Source of the DNA: Thalassotalea sp. G2M2-11
GTDB lineage: Bacteria > Pseudomonadota > Gammaproteobacteria > Enterobacterales > Alteromonadaceae
Assembly: GCF_017168195.1 (NCBI RefSeq)
Contig: NZ_JADNYL010000002.1
Coordinates: forward strand, 434,001 to 498,000
Direction of reading: 5' to 3'
Length of the DNA stretch: 64,000 nt
The notes beneath the pieces were generated by a model. It worked only from the letters and a program-made list of their open reading frames with translations. It searched no databases and was not told the DNA's origin. Of this stretch, positions 18,619-28,194 are shown in pieces. Within the stretch, counting starts at the first letter, position 1. Every line of letters starts with the position of its first letter. Both the position numbers and the translations under genes were made by a program.

Positions 18619-19602
18619 CTACTTGGTCAGTGACTCAACTAAACTAACTACAGCCTTCGTTTGCAAGCCCGCGTTGGTTGCATAGTCTTGATTGGTATAA
18701 CCCCACCAATCCCAGCAGCCTTGAGGGTTAAAAGGGTTGATATTCGATGATGTCGTTTGCGGATACAGTACCACTAAATGATTACTATCCGCCCAGCGAT
18801 TAAGTCCAACACCATCGACATAGCTGCGACCGACCGCTTCCGCATTTTGATTACAGCCATGAAAACTAATATGTAATTGACATTGCTTACCTGATGCGCA
18901 GTCCTTTGGTACATAAACATAACCATTTTTCGCTAAGCCGGCCGCCGCCGTATCAGCAACCACCTGTTGAGATACTTGATAAACATTACCTGTGGCTTTA
19001 CCTGTGGGTGCATTGATGTCAGCAAGCATGAAGCTGAGCATCTTGCCAGCTGCATCATATTGACACAGACCTAGAAAAGGACTTTCAGATTGACGGCAAT
19101 CACTGCCAATATTTAATGTCGGAAAGTGATGAGCAAAGGGCTTATCATCCACATAATGTAGCTGAGTTGATGGCAACCACTGTTGGTACTGCTTAACGAG
19201 ATCATTAGTCACCGCGGCATGAATTTTTTCATCTTCAGAGCCATGTAATAGCCACACTTTGCTCGAAGATAAATGACTCAGCTTTGCTACTTTACCCTGC
19301 TGTTGCCATTGGCTCAGTTGCTGGTTAATTTGCTGTAAATCATCAGCACTTTCTCGCTTGTTTACACATTGCGCTAATGCCGTCATTAAGCTATTTTGTG
19401 CACAATAATAAGGCCCACCAGCAATTAAGCCAGCCCCTTTCACCCAGTCGGAGTGAGCAATATGAAGCTGACTCGCCATATATGCACCGCTGGAGACACC
19501 AGATACCGTAACAGCACTTGTATCCAGCGTTAATTTAGGCAAACGACTGGCATGGCAAGAAAACACCAGCGAAGCGATAATTAATGTGCATAACTTTTTC
19601 AT
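18619..19602 (-). CDS. PHB-depolymerase-like secreted esterase
   Basis: A 327-residue alpha/beta hydrolase with an N-terminal signal segment (cleavage near residue 19; a Cys at 16 leaves a weak possibility of lipidation). The nucleophile elbow is GVSSG at residues 35-39 (probable Ser37), unusually close to the N-terminus as in the intracellular/periplasmic poly(3-hydroxybutyrate) depolymerase family. ISFHGCNQNAEAVG and the C-terminal QGCWDWWGYTNQDYATNAG also match that family. It is 9 bases downstream of the MetX-like hydrolase and in an apparent operon with a GntP permease, consistent with uptake and use of 3-hydroxybutyrate or its oligomers. Substrate is inferred. Confidence 0.8.
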   Translation of the reverse strand: MKKLCTLIIASLVFSCHASRLPKLTLDTSAVTVSGVSSGAYMASQLHIAHSDWVKGAGLIAGGPYYCAQNSLMTALAQCVNKRESADDLQQINQQLSQWQQQGKVAKLSHLSSSKVWLLHGSEDEKIHAAVTNDLVKQYQQWLPSTQLHYVDDKPFAHHFPTLNIGSDCRQSESPFLGLCQYDAAGKMLSFMLADINAPTGKATGNVYQVSQQVVADTAAAGLAKNGYVYVPKDCASGKQCQLHISFHGCNQNAEAVGRSYVDGVGLNRWADSNHLVVLYPQTTSSNINPFNPQGCWDWWGYTNQDYATNAGLQTKAVVSLVESLTK

Positions 19603-19611
19603 TATTAACCT

Positions 19612-20781
19612 CTAGTTTGCTAAAAACTCAGTGATCATCTCAGCTTTTTGCTGGATAGCGTAAACACCATCTAAATGCCCCATCGTTCCCTTCAGTTCAG
19701 CATAATCACTTGATTTACCTAATTTGAGTAACTCGGTATGGGCCTTTTTTGCCATATAAGGCATCAATAATAAATCACCGGCAGCAGGTAAAAACAGTGT
19801 TTTGGCCTTAATACGGCTTAATCCTGATGCTAAATCTCCGTCATGTCCAGCAAGAAACAACTGACAAGCCCGTACTAAATACAACACATGATTTGCGTCT
19901 AATTGCTTCGCACGAGTTCGGGCAGCATTAGCTAACCAGTCAACCACAGCAAATGACGCATTAATATCATTTAAAGGTGATGATTCAAGTGGTGAGTGCG
20001 CTTTATTTACCTGATTAATAAATTGTGGGTGCATTGCTTGTTGCGTAATTAGCATCAAGGATGCCGTTAAACCATCAAGCGGCCGCTCATTTCCATAATA
20101 ATTACCTTGCTGCCAATTTGCATCCAATCGAATAGGCACAGCCCATTGTTCTAGAGCCGCAGCAGTCCAAGCATCAGACTGAGCCATACCGATGACAGAA
20201 ATCATTCGTGGCACCATATCAGGATAAGCTGCAGCCCAATCAATGGCTTGCAAAGATCCCATAGACGGCCCAACCACTGCATGTAATTTTTTAATTCCTA
20301 ATGAATCGATTAGTGCTTTTTGCACATTCACAAAATCACGAATAGTCACCACGGGGAAACTTAACCCATATGGCTTACCTGTTTCAGGGTTGATCGATGC
20401 AGGCCCTGTGGTAATAACGTTAGTATCATGCACTGACGCATTGACCAAAGTGTCAGACGAAATAACAAAATATTTATTAGTATCAATCGCTTTACCTGGA
20501 CCAATAATCGCATCCCAATAGCCAGCTTTGGCATCACTCTCATGGTACTTGCCTGCCGCGTGCGAATTACCGGTGAAATAATGGGTAATTAAAATCGCAT
20601 TCGATTTATCCTCATTGAGCTTGCCATAGCTTTCCCAGCCAACAGTGACATTTTTGATGGTTTTGCCATTAAAAGTGGTGAAATTTTCCGTGGTAAACGA
20701 CTTTTTCTCCACTAACATAGGAGATGCGTAAAGTGTGCATGACACTAACAATAATGTAATAACACTTAACAATCTAAGCAT
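19612..20781 (-). CDS. MetX-like alpha/beta hydrolase, exported
   Basis: A 389-residue protein of the homoserine O-acetyltransferase/hydrolase fold. The nucleophile elbow is GPSMGS (Ser173), with downstream Asp (AAGDLLLMP) and His (TMGHLDG) positions. Unlike true MetX it has an exported N-terminus (MLRLLSVITLLLVSC), where LVSC fits a lipobox, so it may be a periplasmic lipoprotein esterase rather than a biosynthetic acyltransferase. It overlaps the tail of the collapsed acyl-CoA ligase. It sits directly upstream of the PHB-depolymerase-like gene in the same operon, which suggests ester cleavage in the same pathway. Confidence 0.75.
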   Translation of the reverse strand: MLRLLSVITLLLVSCTLYASPMLVEKKSFTTENFTTFNGKTIKNVTVGWESYGKLNEDKSNAILITHYFTGNSHAAGKYHESDAKAGYWDAIIGPGKAIDTNKYFVISSDTLVNASVHDTNVITTGPASINPETGKPYGLSFPVVTIRDFVNVQKALIDSLGIKKLHAVVGPSMGSLQAIDWAAAYPDMVPRMISVIGMAQSDAWTAAALEQWAVPIRLDANWQQGNYYGNERPLDGLTASLMLITQQAMHPQFINQVNKAHSPLESSPLNDINASFAVVDWLANAARTRAKQLDANHVLYLVRACQLFLAGHDGDLASGLSRIKAKTLFLPAAGDLLLMPYMAKKAHTELLKLGKSSDYAELKGTMGHLDGVYAIQQKAEMITEFLAN

Positions 20782-21078
20782 GAGAGTTCTCCAATAATAA
20801 ATTATGATACTGTTGTCTTAACGCAGCTTTCATCACTTTTCCCGTACCATTTTTTGGCAATTCATCGACTTGAATAATGACGTCAGGTGTCCACCATGTG
20901 ACAATTTTGCCTGACTAACGCGTTGATACACCGTTTTATAATTAGACCGATGAATGTCACCCGAGATGCGACGAGAGATAACTTCTTGTCGAGAATATAC
21001 CCTAGCCGCATGTAGTGACAAGGAAATAACATTGAGCGGTCTATCCATCACACTTGGGGTAATATTTGCTTTGTGCAT
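20774..21078 (-). pseudogene. Collapsed acyl-CoA synthetase: N-terminus fused to C-terminus
   Basis: From an ATG at 21078 the frame reads RPLNVISLSLHAARVYSRQE and ISGDIHRSNYKTVYQRVSQ, matching the first 50 residues of medium/long-chain acyl-CoA ligases. After a frame change near 20903-20912 it reads KIVTWWTPDVIIQVDEL and PKNGTGKVMKAALRQQY to a stop at 20774, which is the C-terminal end of the same family including the catalytic lysine of the TGK motif. The central approximately 450 residues, including the AMP-binding core, are gone. The remnant lies between the GntP permease and the MetX-like gene, the position expected of an activating enzyme in this cluster. Confidence 0.82.
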
Positions 21079-21091
21079 CAATACTTACCAA

Positions 21092-22387
21092 TTAAAACCA
21101 GCTAAACAAGGCTATCGCTAAAATAACACCAAATAATGGGATCACCACAGTTAATGCCCCCATTGCCCAATAAGCTCTTTGGTGGGTTTCTTTACAGATT
21201 GCGCGGATGGTTGTCACCACATAACCATTGTGCGGTAAAGAATCTAACGCGCCGGAAGAGATTGACACGATACGATGCAACTCTTCTGGGTTCACCCCTT
21301 GATCAATATACTGTGGCCCTAATAACGGTAGTGCAATGGCTTGACCGCCTGATGCAGAGCCAGTAAGCCCAGCAATGACACTAACAGCAACCGCCGCACC
21401 AATTAATTCATTCCCCGGTAGTGAAGACATCACCACCACCGCTTGTTGAAAAGCTTCTGTCGACTTAGCTATGGTGCCAAAGCCTACCACTGCCGCTGTA
21501 TTACCAATAGCCACTAATGCCCCAGTAGTACCATCAGTGACCGCCTTATCTAAATGATGAAAATGTTTATAATTAATTAGCATTATTGCTAACACACCAC
21601 CACCTAAGGCAACAATCAGTGCTAATTGCTGAAGCTGTTCATGCAACGTAAAGGATAAAATAAGCACAACAATCAATGGCAGTATCCCTGTAATAGGATG
21701 CGGATAATCACGTTCAGGGATCACAGGATCGTCTTCACGATGTTCAAAGCATTCACCATTAGCAACGGCCTTACCAATCATGTGCTTAAGCCATATATAT
21801 CCAAATGCTGCCATGGCAATCGCAACAACCAGGCTTACTTCCCAAGCTGCATAAGGCGTTGTACCTAAATGTTTTACTGGGATCCAGTTTTGAATTTCTG
21901 GCGAACCAGCAGAAGTCATAGTGAAAGTCACTGAGCCAAAAGCCAACGCAGCAGGAATAAAACGACGCGGTAGGTTAGCATCTTTAAATAAACTTAATGC
22001 CATCGGATAGACAGAAAAGGCAACCACAAAGACACTAACACCGCCATAAGTTAAAATAGCACATGCTAGTACCACGGCAACAACCGCATGTTTCATGCCT
22101 AGTTTATCGACGATCCAACGGGCCACAGAATCAGCCGCACCGGTATCTTCCATAAATTTGCCAAATAAAGATCCCAGCAAAAACATGAAAAACCAAGCGG
22201 AAATAAAGCCAGAAAACCCCGACATATAGGTAGATATAAAGTTGGTTTCGCCAATAAAGACCGGCAAACCGCTAGATAATGCCACAAGTAAGGCACATAA
22301 TGGCGCAGCAATGAATAAGTTCATACCACGAATAGTTAAAATAATAAGCAGCGCTAAACCGCCCACTAAGCCAAAAAAGCTAAGCAT
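21092..22387 (-). CDS. GntP-family permease (gluconate/hydroxy-acid:H+ symporter)
   Basis: A 431-residue polytopic permease starting at MLSFFGLVGGLALLI; this ATG has AAGGA about seven bases upstream, so I prefer it to the in-frame ATG ten codons earlier (22417). GntP landmarks include the YGGVSVFVVAFSVYP and FTMTSAGSPEIQNWIP blocks and the C-terminal GSASGGQAIALP and SSGALDSLPHNG. The family moves gluconate and related hydroxy acids, and some members near ketone-body genes move D-3-hydroxybutyrate. Linkage to a PHB-depolymerase-like esterase makes hydroxybutyrate the more attractive guess. It heads the minus-strand operon and is divergent from a TonB receptor. Confidence 0.85.
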   Translation of the reverse strand: MLSFFGLVGGLALLIILTIRGMNLFIAAPLCALLVALSSGLPVFIGETNFISTYMSGFSGFISAWFFMFLLGSLFGKFMEDTGAADSVARWIVDKLGMKHAVVAVVLACAILTYGGVSVFVVAFSVYPMALSLFKDANLPRRFIPAALAFGSVTFTMTSAGSPEIQNWIPVKHLGTTPYAAWEVSLVVAIAMAAFGYIWLKHMIGKAVANGECFEHREDDPVIPERDYPHPITGILPLIVVLILSFTLHEQLQQLALIVALGGGVLAIMLINYKHFHHLDKAVTDGTTGALVAIGNTAAVVGFGTIAKSTEAFQQAVVVMSSLPGNELIGAAVAVSVIAGLTGSASGGQAIALPLLGPQYIDQGVNPEELHRIVSISSGALDSLPHNGYVVTTIRAICKETHQRAYWAMGALTVVIPLFGVILAIALFSWF

Positions 22388-22652
22388 ATAAAAGTCCTTA
22401 CCACGATAATTAGTCAACCAAGACTAATGTTAAAATCAGGTGCAAGGTGTCACACCTATACTGCAGGCATGGATTGTGTAAGACCACACAAGAGTAAAAG
22501 ATACTGTTCTGACATGACATAGTTCTTAAGTACTATGTTAATTTTCAAAGTGGCTGTCTAAAGTAGATAAGGTCAAGGTTTCTGTTGTAAGACAAAAATA
22601 AACACAAAACAACGAAAAGAAACATTAGCGTTTTAATGGGGAGAACATCAAA

Positions 22653-24935
22653 ATGAAACAATTATTCAATAGAAGTATTTGTGCCTTAGCGGTAACAACT
22701 GCTCTAACTACAAGTGTTGCAGCCTTTGCAGCGGAAGATGCAAAGAAAAAAGAGGCTGGTCTTGAACATATTGAAGTGACTGCGCGTAAATCAATGGAAA
22801 ATTTACAAACGGTCCCTGTCGCCGTTACTTCTATTGGTGAATCTGAGCTTGCCGAAAATGGTATTTCTGTCATGACGGAAGTTCAGCGCTTTTCACCTAA
22901 TACCACGCTACAAACTAGCCGAGGCACCAACTCGACCTTGACTGCTTTTATTCGCGGTGTGGGTCAACAAGATCCATTATGGGGTTATGAACCAGGTGTG
23001 GGCATTTATATTGACGACGTTTACCTTGCTCGCCCTCAAGGCGCTGTTATTGACCTACTTGATGTCGAACGTATCGAAGTTCTCCGTGGTCCACAAGGGA
23101 CACTCTATGGTAAAAATACCATTGGCGGTGCGGTAAAATATATTACAAAACCTATGTCAGGAGAAACTGAATTCAATATTCAGGGCACCTTAGGTAGCTA
23201 TAATCAAAAAGATTTGAAACTAACAGGACAAATTCCTTTAGCCAGCGATAAGTTATACTTAGGCTTTGGCCATGCCCAATTAAATCGCGATGGTTTTGGT
23301 GAATTCCTCACCTCTGCATTAGATAATCAAGATAAAGAAAATTACAACAAAGACTTATCAGCTTCACGTCTTACATTAGAATACCGAGCAAGCGAAGACC
23401 TATTTATGCGTTTAGCTTGGGATAAAACAAAAGATACTTCTAACGCAAAAGGCGGTTATCGTTTATTACCCAGTTTATTAACCGATGCCCCAGTGCCTGA
23501 TAGCGTTTATGATTCTTATACCAGCATGCCAACATCTAACTTAGTTGAGCTTGAGGGTTTAAGTTTTATGATTGATTGGCAGGCAACCGACGCATTATCA
23601 CTAAAATATATAACTTCTTCACGTGAAAGCTATTCAGACACAAACATTGATTTTGACAACACCTCATTAGATATTTTTGATGTGCCAGCTTTTTATGATG
23701 ATGAAAATACCAGCCATGAGATTCAAGCCAACTATATCGGTGATGGCTATAGTATTGTCAGCGGTATTTACGCATACGATGGTGAATCATGTGGACACTT
23801 CGATGCCATCTTAGGATTTTTAGGACGTGCTGCATTTGGTGTTCCAGGCCTAACACGTGAAGTTACCGGCTGTAATAATAGTGAAAGTGTCGCTGCGTAT
23901 ATTCAAAGCAGTATTGATTTAACAGAACAACTTTCATTAACCGTAGGTGCGAGATACACCAAAGAAGAAAAAGATGCTATTGTAAACAATGGCTTAGCAT
24001 TTACTAACGTCTATCCAGAGTCAGGTTGGATCCCAGGTTATGACCGAGGCGATGTTTCATTCCCTCAAGTACTTGGTACTGATACTGATGGGGACGGTAT
24101 CTTGGATGCGCCTAAATCTAAAGATTGGTCACGTTTTACTCCAAGAGTCGGCCTTGAATATCAGGTAGATGACGACACCATGGTGTTCGCAAGCTACTCT
24201 CAAGGCTTTAAGTCAGGTACTTTTAACCCAAGAGCATCGAGTAATGAGGGTGCGGCCAATCCAGAAATCGTTGATTCAATAGAACTTGGTATCAAAAAAG
24301 ATTGGAATGATGTGTTACGAACCAATATCACGTTATTCTCATTAGATCATAAAGATCGCCAATATATTACCGTTACACCTGATCCAAATGACGCGACGGT
24401 ACTTAACCAAAATCTAGGTAATATCAAAGGCTCTACCGTTAAAGGTATTGAAACTGAAATCACTTATGCCGCTACTGACAACTTACGTTTAGATATGTCA
24501 TTTGGTTATTTGGATGGTGAAATTGAAGATGATCCTACTATTGCAACGCCTTTAGTTGGCTTATCAAATACACCGGATTATACCTTAAGCTTGGCGGCAA
24601 ACTATACCTTAGACACCGAACTTGGCTACTTTGTCTTAAATGGTGGTTATTACTATCGTGATGATTACTTACTTTTTGAAGACAGTGATTCACTGCTTCA
24701 GGAAGGTTACGGTACCGTCAATGCTAGCGTGACTTGGGAAAGCCAAGAAGGTAACTGGTATGGTGGCTTACACTTGAAAAACCTAACAGATGAAGAGGCC
24801 ATGGTCGGTGGTTACAGCTTTACGGTCAAAAACGATGATGGCACATACACACCAGGCCTTGGTGGAGATAATACCTTAATCGCTTACTTTAATGATCCGC
24901 GTACGGTTCACTTAACGGTAGGTTATCGTTTTTAA
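22653..24935 (+). CDS. TonB-dependent outer-membrane receptor
   Basis: A 760-residue receptor. The signal peptide ends near residue 26 (SVAAFAAED). A TonB-box-like segment HIEVTARK follows at about 39-46, then the plug domain (VPVAVTSIGESEL through VERIEVLRGPQGTLYGKNT), then a 22-strand barrel ending with the usual aromatic Phe (HLTVGYRF). The ligand is unknown. It is divergent from the GntP operon across 265 bases, so it may import esters or oligomers handled by that cluster. It lacks the operator motif found in the arabinose region and has its own terminator. Confidence 0.9.
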   Translation: MKQLFNRSICALAVTTALTTSVAAFAAEDAKKKEAGLEHIEVTARKSMENLQTVPVAVTSIGESELAENGISVMTEVQRFSPNTTLQTSRGTNSTLTAFIRGVGQQDPLWGYEPGVGIYIDDVYLARPQGAVIDLLDVERIEVLRGPQGTLYGKNTIGGAVKYITKPMSGETEFNIQGTLGSYNQKDLKLTGQIPLASDKLYLGFGHAQLNRDGFGEFLTSALDNQDKENYNKDLSASRLTLEYRASEDLFMRLAWDKTKDTSNAKGGYRLLPSLLTDAPVPDSVYDSYTSMPTSNLVELEGLSFMIDWQATDALSLKYITSSRESYSDTNIDFDNTSLDIFDVPAFYDDENTSHEIQANYIGDGYSIVSGIYAYDGESCGHFDAILGFLGRAAFGVPGLTREVTGCNNSESVAAYIQSSIDLTEQLSLTVGARYTKEEKDAIVNNGLAFTNVYPESGWIPGYDRGDVSFPQVLGTDTDGDGILDAPKSKDWSRFTPRVGLEYQVDDDTMVFASYSQGFKSGTFNPRASSNEGAANPEIVDSIELGIKKDWNDVLRTNITLFSLDHKDRQYITVTPDPNDATVLNQNLGNIKGSTVKGIETEITYAATDNLRLDMSFGYLDGEIEDDPTIATPLVGLSNTPDYTLSLAANYTLDTELGYFVLNGGYYYRDDYLLFEDSDSLLQEGYGTVNASVTWESQEGNWYGGLHLKNLTDEEAMVGGYSFTVKNDDGTYTPGLGGDNTLIAYFNDPRTVHLTVGYRF

Positions 24936-24957
24936 TATCTATTAGACATGGATATTT

Positions 24958-24981
24958 AGGCGGCGTAAGCCGCCTTTTTTT
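24958..24981 (+). terminator. Intrinsic terminator after TonB receptor
   Basis: AGGCGGC/GCCGCCT 7-bp stem with GTAA loop and a run of seven T, 23 bases after the stop codon. Confidence 0.92.
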
Positions 24982-25208
24982 ATCTGAAGAGATAGTCTTT
25001 TTATACGAACGTATAAAGTAAGATCTAATGATTAAAAAAGTACCATCTATGGATACGATTTTTTATTAACATTTCATGTCTAAAAGTCAAAAGACTCCTA
25101 ATGTTTTTCCGCACAACTAAATCAAGACACTTTTTTAAGAAGCTTTGTTCATGTTTTGCCGACAATAAATCATGACATGCGTTAACCAAATAAAACGCAA
25201 CAATTCAA

Positions 25209-25808
25209 TTAAAGAAAATAGTCATTGGTTATTTGAAATTCTTGAAAAACATCAACAACAAACATTCCAGCATCTTTAGCTGCTTGTATACCCGTTTGTG
25301 CATCTTCAAATACGATACATTTTTCAGGGGCAACCCCCATAAGCTGAGCGCAACGTAAAAAGGTATCGGGAGCGGGTTTTGGGTTGTCGACTTGATCAGC
25401 CCCGACGACATGATCTAATAACTCCATCATTCCACACGATGATAAGATATTTTTGGCCTCTTGCGTGTAAGCCCCTGTCCCTACCGCCATCGGACGTTTA
25501 TTTTTATTCGATAATGCAAATTCAGCAAGAACGGTTGGTTTAACATAATCTTTAAACGTGGCTGATACTACACTTTCTTTATAATCATTCATTTTTGCTA
25601 ACGATACAGATGGCTGCACTGAAAAGCGTTCAATTAATATTGCTAACGTTTCAATGGTAGGCACTCCTGCCAATGAGCGCATTAACGCTGGTTCAATGGG
25701 AATACCATATTTTTCTAATGTTAATGTCCATGCATGTTGATGTAACTGACCGCTGTCAATTAATGTGCCATCCATATCAAAAATAATAGCGTCAAATTCT
25801 TCGTACAT
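25209..25808 (-). CDS. HAD-family sugar phosphatase (YqaB-like)
   Basis: A 199-residue haloacid-dehalogenase-type phosphatase. Motif I is FDMDGTLIDS, motif II lies in MAVGTGAYTQEA, motif III and IV in VDNPKPAPDTFLRCA and IVFEDAQTGIQAAKDAGM. These segments closely resemble E. coli YqaB, a fructose-1-phosphate phosphatase of the beta-phosphoglucomutase-like subgroup. I place the start at the ATG at 25808 because AGAGG lies five bases before it; a GTG two codons earlier is possible. It follows araA on the same strand but is separated by a terminator, so it is probably not in the araBDA operon. Confidence 0.85.
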   Translation of the reverse strand: MYEEFDAIIFDMDGTLIDSGQLHQHAWTLTLEKYGIPIEPALMRSLAGVPTIETLAILIERFSVQPSVSLAKMNDYKESVVSATFKDYVKPTVLAEFALSNKNKRPMAVGTGAYTQEAKNILSSCGMMELLDHVVGADQVDNPKPAPDTFLRCAQLMGVAPEKCIVFEDAQTGIQAAKDAGMFVVDVFQEFQITNDYFL

Positions 25809-25893
25809 ATACACCTCTAAATAACCTCATGCACCATACCACGAGCCAAAGATTAACGAAATTCAATAGCTTGCTCACCACTAAATTAAGTTG

Positions 25894-25918
25894 AAAAAAA
25901 TGCCGCATAAAGCGGCAT
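25894..25918 (-). terminator. Terminator of the araBDA operon
   Basis: On the minus strand ATGCCGC/GCGGCAT forms a perfect 7-bp stem with a 5-base loop followed by seven T residues, 35 bases downstream of araA. Confidence 0.9.
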
Positions 25919-25953
25919 AACATTATAAGTAAATCTTAGAGAGACAGGTTATT

Positions 25954-27456
25954 TTATAAGCCTTGATTAAATGCATAAAAGGCAGCATTTTGACGAAGCT
26001 CATTTTTAAATTGACGAATTCGCGTTTCTTCATCAATGACCGTCAATTCAACACCAGCCATTTCAGCAAAATCGGCAATATTATCCGTAGTTACTGCTTG
26101 GCTATATGCGGTATGGTGTGCCCCGCCAGCATGGATCCATGCGCCGGCAGCAACTGACAAGTTTGGACGTGGTTCCCATAGTGCTGAAGCAACCGGCAAA
26201 TTAGGCGTATCTGCAGGCGGTGTTACTGCATCAACTTCATTAACGATAATGCGAAAACGATTACCCAAATCAATTGGCGAGACGTTAATTGCAGGTCCTG
26301 CTTTGCCTGTAAATAATAATCGAGCAACATCACAACGCATACCTATGGTATGTAAATGTACATCTAATACAGGTTTATCCGCAGCAATTGATGGACATAC
26401 TTCTAACATATGTGCCCCCAATGCTTGATCAGTAGCACCAAAGTTATAGGTGTAATCTTCCATAAACGATGTTCCGCCTTGGCGACCAGTTGCCATCACT
26501 TTCATGATACGCACCATAGCTGATGTTTTCCAATCACCTTCACCACCATAACCATAGCCTTTGCTCATCAATCGTTGAGTAGCTAAACCAGGTAAGCCAG
26601 TTAAACCGGCAAGATTTTCAAAACAGTTAGTAAATGCACCAAAACCACCATCAACTAAGAACTTTTCCATACCTAATTCAAGACGAGCTTCGTTCTGTAA
26701 CATCTTTAATTTGTAGTCGTCATTAAAAACATCTGGTGCGATGGTGTAATCATTGCCATATAAATCAAGCTGTGATTTTATTTCCGCATCAGAAATCGAA
26801 TTTACAACGTCAGATAATTCCCCTAAGCCATAAGCATGAACTTCATAACCAAATTGAATTTGTGCAGCAACTTTATCACCTTCTGTCACGGCGACTTGGC
26901 GCATGTTGTCGCCAAAACGTGCTACTTTTAAGTTCTGACTTTCATTCCAACCAGCGGCAGCTCGGCACCAGTCATCAATCTGAGTTTGTACATCTTTAGT
27001 TTGCCAATGACCAACAACAACTTTGCGCTCTTTACGCATACGCGTGCCAATATAACCGAATTCACGGTCACCATGCGCACTTTGATGAGTATTCATATAA
27101 TTCATGTTAATGTCAGCCCAAGGTAGTGCCGCATTAAATTGGGTATGCAAATGCATAAACGGTTTACGTAACTCATTTAAACCAGCAATCCACATTTTTG
27201 CTGGTGAAAAAGTATGCATCCACATGATCACGCCAATACAATTGGCATCGCTGTTTGCCGCTTGGCATATCGCGTGAATTTCTTTTGGTGACTTAACCGT
27301 TGGTTGATAAACAATCTCTAGTGAAATATCACTTGATTGATTAAAACCTGCCACAATTTGCTGACTGTTATTGGCAACTTCTTCAAGCACTCTCGGGCCA
27401 TATAAGTCTTGTGAACCTGTAATAAACCAAACCTGTTTTTTACCAAATACTTTCAT
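25954..27456 (-). CDS. araA: L-arabinose isomerase
   Basis: A 500-residue enzyme, the same length as E. coli AraA, converting L-arabinose to L-ribulose in the cytoplasm. The N-terminus [19 protein letters not shown] is diagnostic. The Mn2+/catalytic region is represented by [25 protein letters not shown] and the histidine-containing [12 protein letters not shown] and [13 protein letters not shown]. It is the third gene of araB-araD-araA, 45 bases after araD, and is followed by an intrinsic terminator. Confidence 0.97.
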   Translation of the reverse strand: MKVFGKKQVWFITGSQDLYGPRVLEEVANNSQQIVAGFNQSSDISLEIVYQPTVKSPKEIHAICQAANSDANCIGVIMWMHTFSPAKMWIAGLNELRKPFMHLHTQFNAALPWADINMNYMNTHQSAHGDREFGYIGTRMRKERKVVVGHWQTKDVQTQIDDWCRAAAGWNESQNLKVARFGDNMRQVAVTEGDKVAAQIQFGYEVHAYGLGELSDVVNSISDAEIKSQLDLYGNDYTIAPDVFNDDYKLKMLQNEARLELGMEKFLVDGGFGAFTNCFENLAGLTGLPGLATQRLMSKGYGYGGEGDWKTSAMVRIMKVMATGRQGGTSFMEDYTYNFGATDQALGAHMLEVCPSIAADKPVLDVHLHTIGMRCDVARLLFTGKAGPAINVSPIDLGNRFRIIVNEVDAVTPPADTPNLPVASALWEPRPNLSVAAGAWIHAGGAHHTAYSQAVTTDNIADFAEMAGVELTVIDEETRIRQFKNELRQNAAFYAFNQGL

Positions 27457-27501
27457 AATTTTTTCTCACTAATAAATAGGTTTTGCTAAATATCAATTTA
27501 A

Positions 27502-28194
27502 CTATTGTTGACCGTAGTACGCGTTTTTACCGTGCTTGCGTAAATAGTGCTTATCAACTAACCCTTGCTTTAAGCTCGCTATACTAGGAGCTAATGTTTT
27601 AGTTAAGTAAGCCATCTTAGCTATTTCTTCTAGTAACACCGCGTGATAAACCGATTTTGCTGCATCCTTCCCCCAAGTAAATGGTGCATGACCCGCAACA
27701 ATAACCATGGGTGACTCGCTAGGTGAACGCTCTTTAAAACAATCGACGATTTGCGCGCCAGTTTCCTCTTCATAATCACCAGCAATACGCGCATCAGTCA
27801 TTACCGGTGCGCAAGGTATTTCGCCGTATACATAATCCGCTTGTGTCGTACCTAAACATGGAATGGCAACTTGCGCCTGAGCCCATGCAGTAGCATAAGT
27901 AGAATGAGTATGTGTAACTCCACCAATATCAGACCATTGACGATACAAATACGTATGTGTTTTCGTGTCTGAAGACGGGTTTAATTTGCCTTCAACAATA
28001 TTATTTTGTAAATCAACAATCACGATATCGTCGACAGTTAAGTCTTCATATGGCACACCACTTGGCTTTATTGCCACGATGCCTTTTTGACGATCAATTT
28101 GCGAGACATTGCCGAAGGTATAAGTGACTAGATTTCGTTTCTCTAACTCCATATTCGCTTCGTATACTTCACGCTTTAACTCTAAATAACTCAT
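27502..28194 (-). CDS. araD: L-ribulose-5-phosphate 4-epimerase
   Basis: A 230-residue class II aldolase-fold zinc enzyme that epimerises L-ribulose 5-phosphate to D-xylulose 5-phosphate, delivering carbon to the pentose phosphate pathway. The metal ligands are visible in GGVTHTHSTYATAWAQA (two histidines) and VIVAGHAPFTWG (third histidine). The length matches AraD/UlaF/SgbE; AraD is chosen from the operon. Its start overlaps the araB stop by 4 bases (ATGA), so it is translationally coupled to araB. Confidence 0.96.
   Translation of the reverse strand: MSYLELKREVYEANMELEKRNLVTYTFGNVSQIDRQKGIVAIKPSGVPYEDLTVDDIVIVDLQNNIVEGKLNPSSDTKTHTYLYRQWSDIGGVTHTHSTYATAWAQAQVAIPCLGTTQADYVYGEIPCAPVMTDARIAGDYEEETGAQIVDCFKERSPSESPMVIVAGHAPFTWGKDAAKSVYHAVLLEEIAKMAYLTKTLAPSIASLKQGLVDKHYLRKHGKNAYYGQQ

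Noticed and set aside
20833-21081. 82-codon open frame read as a small gene
   Set aside because: The N-terminal half is acyl-CoA ligase, but after about 20912 the frame is shifted relative to the true C-terminal homology, so it is part of a collapsed pseudogene.
26036-26428. 130-codon plus-strand frame within araA
   Set aside because: It is antisense to a strongly conserved enzyme and has no ribosome-binding site or recognisable domain.
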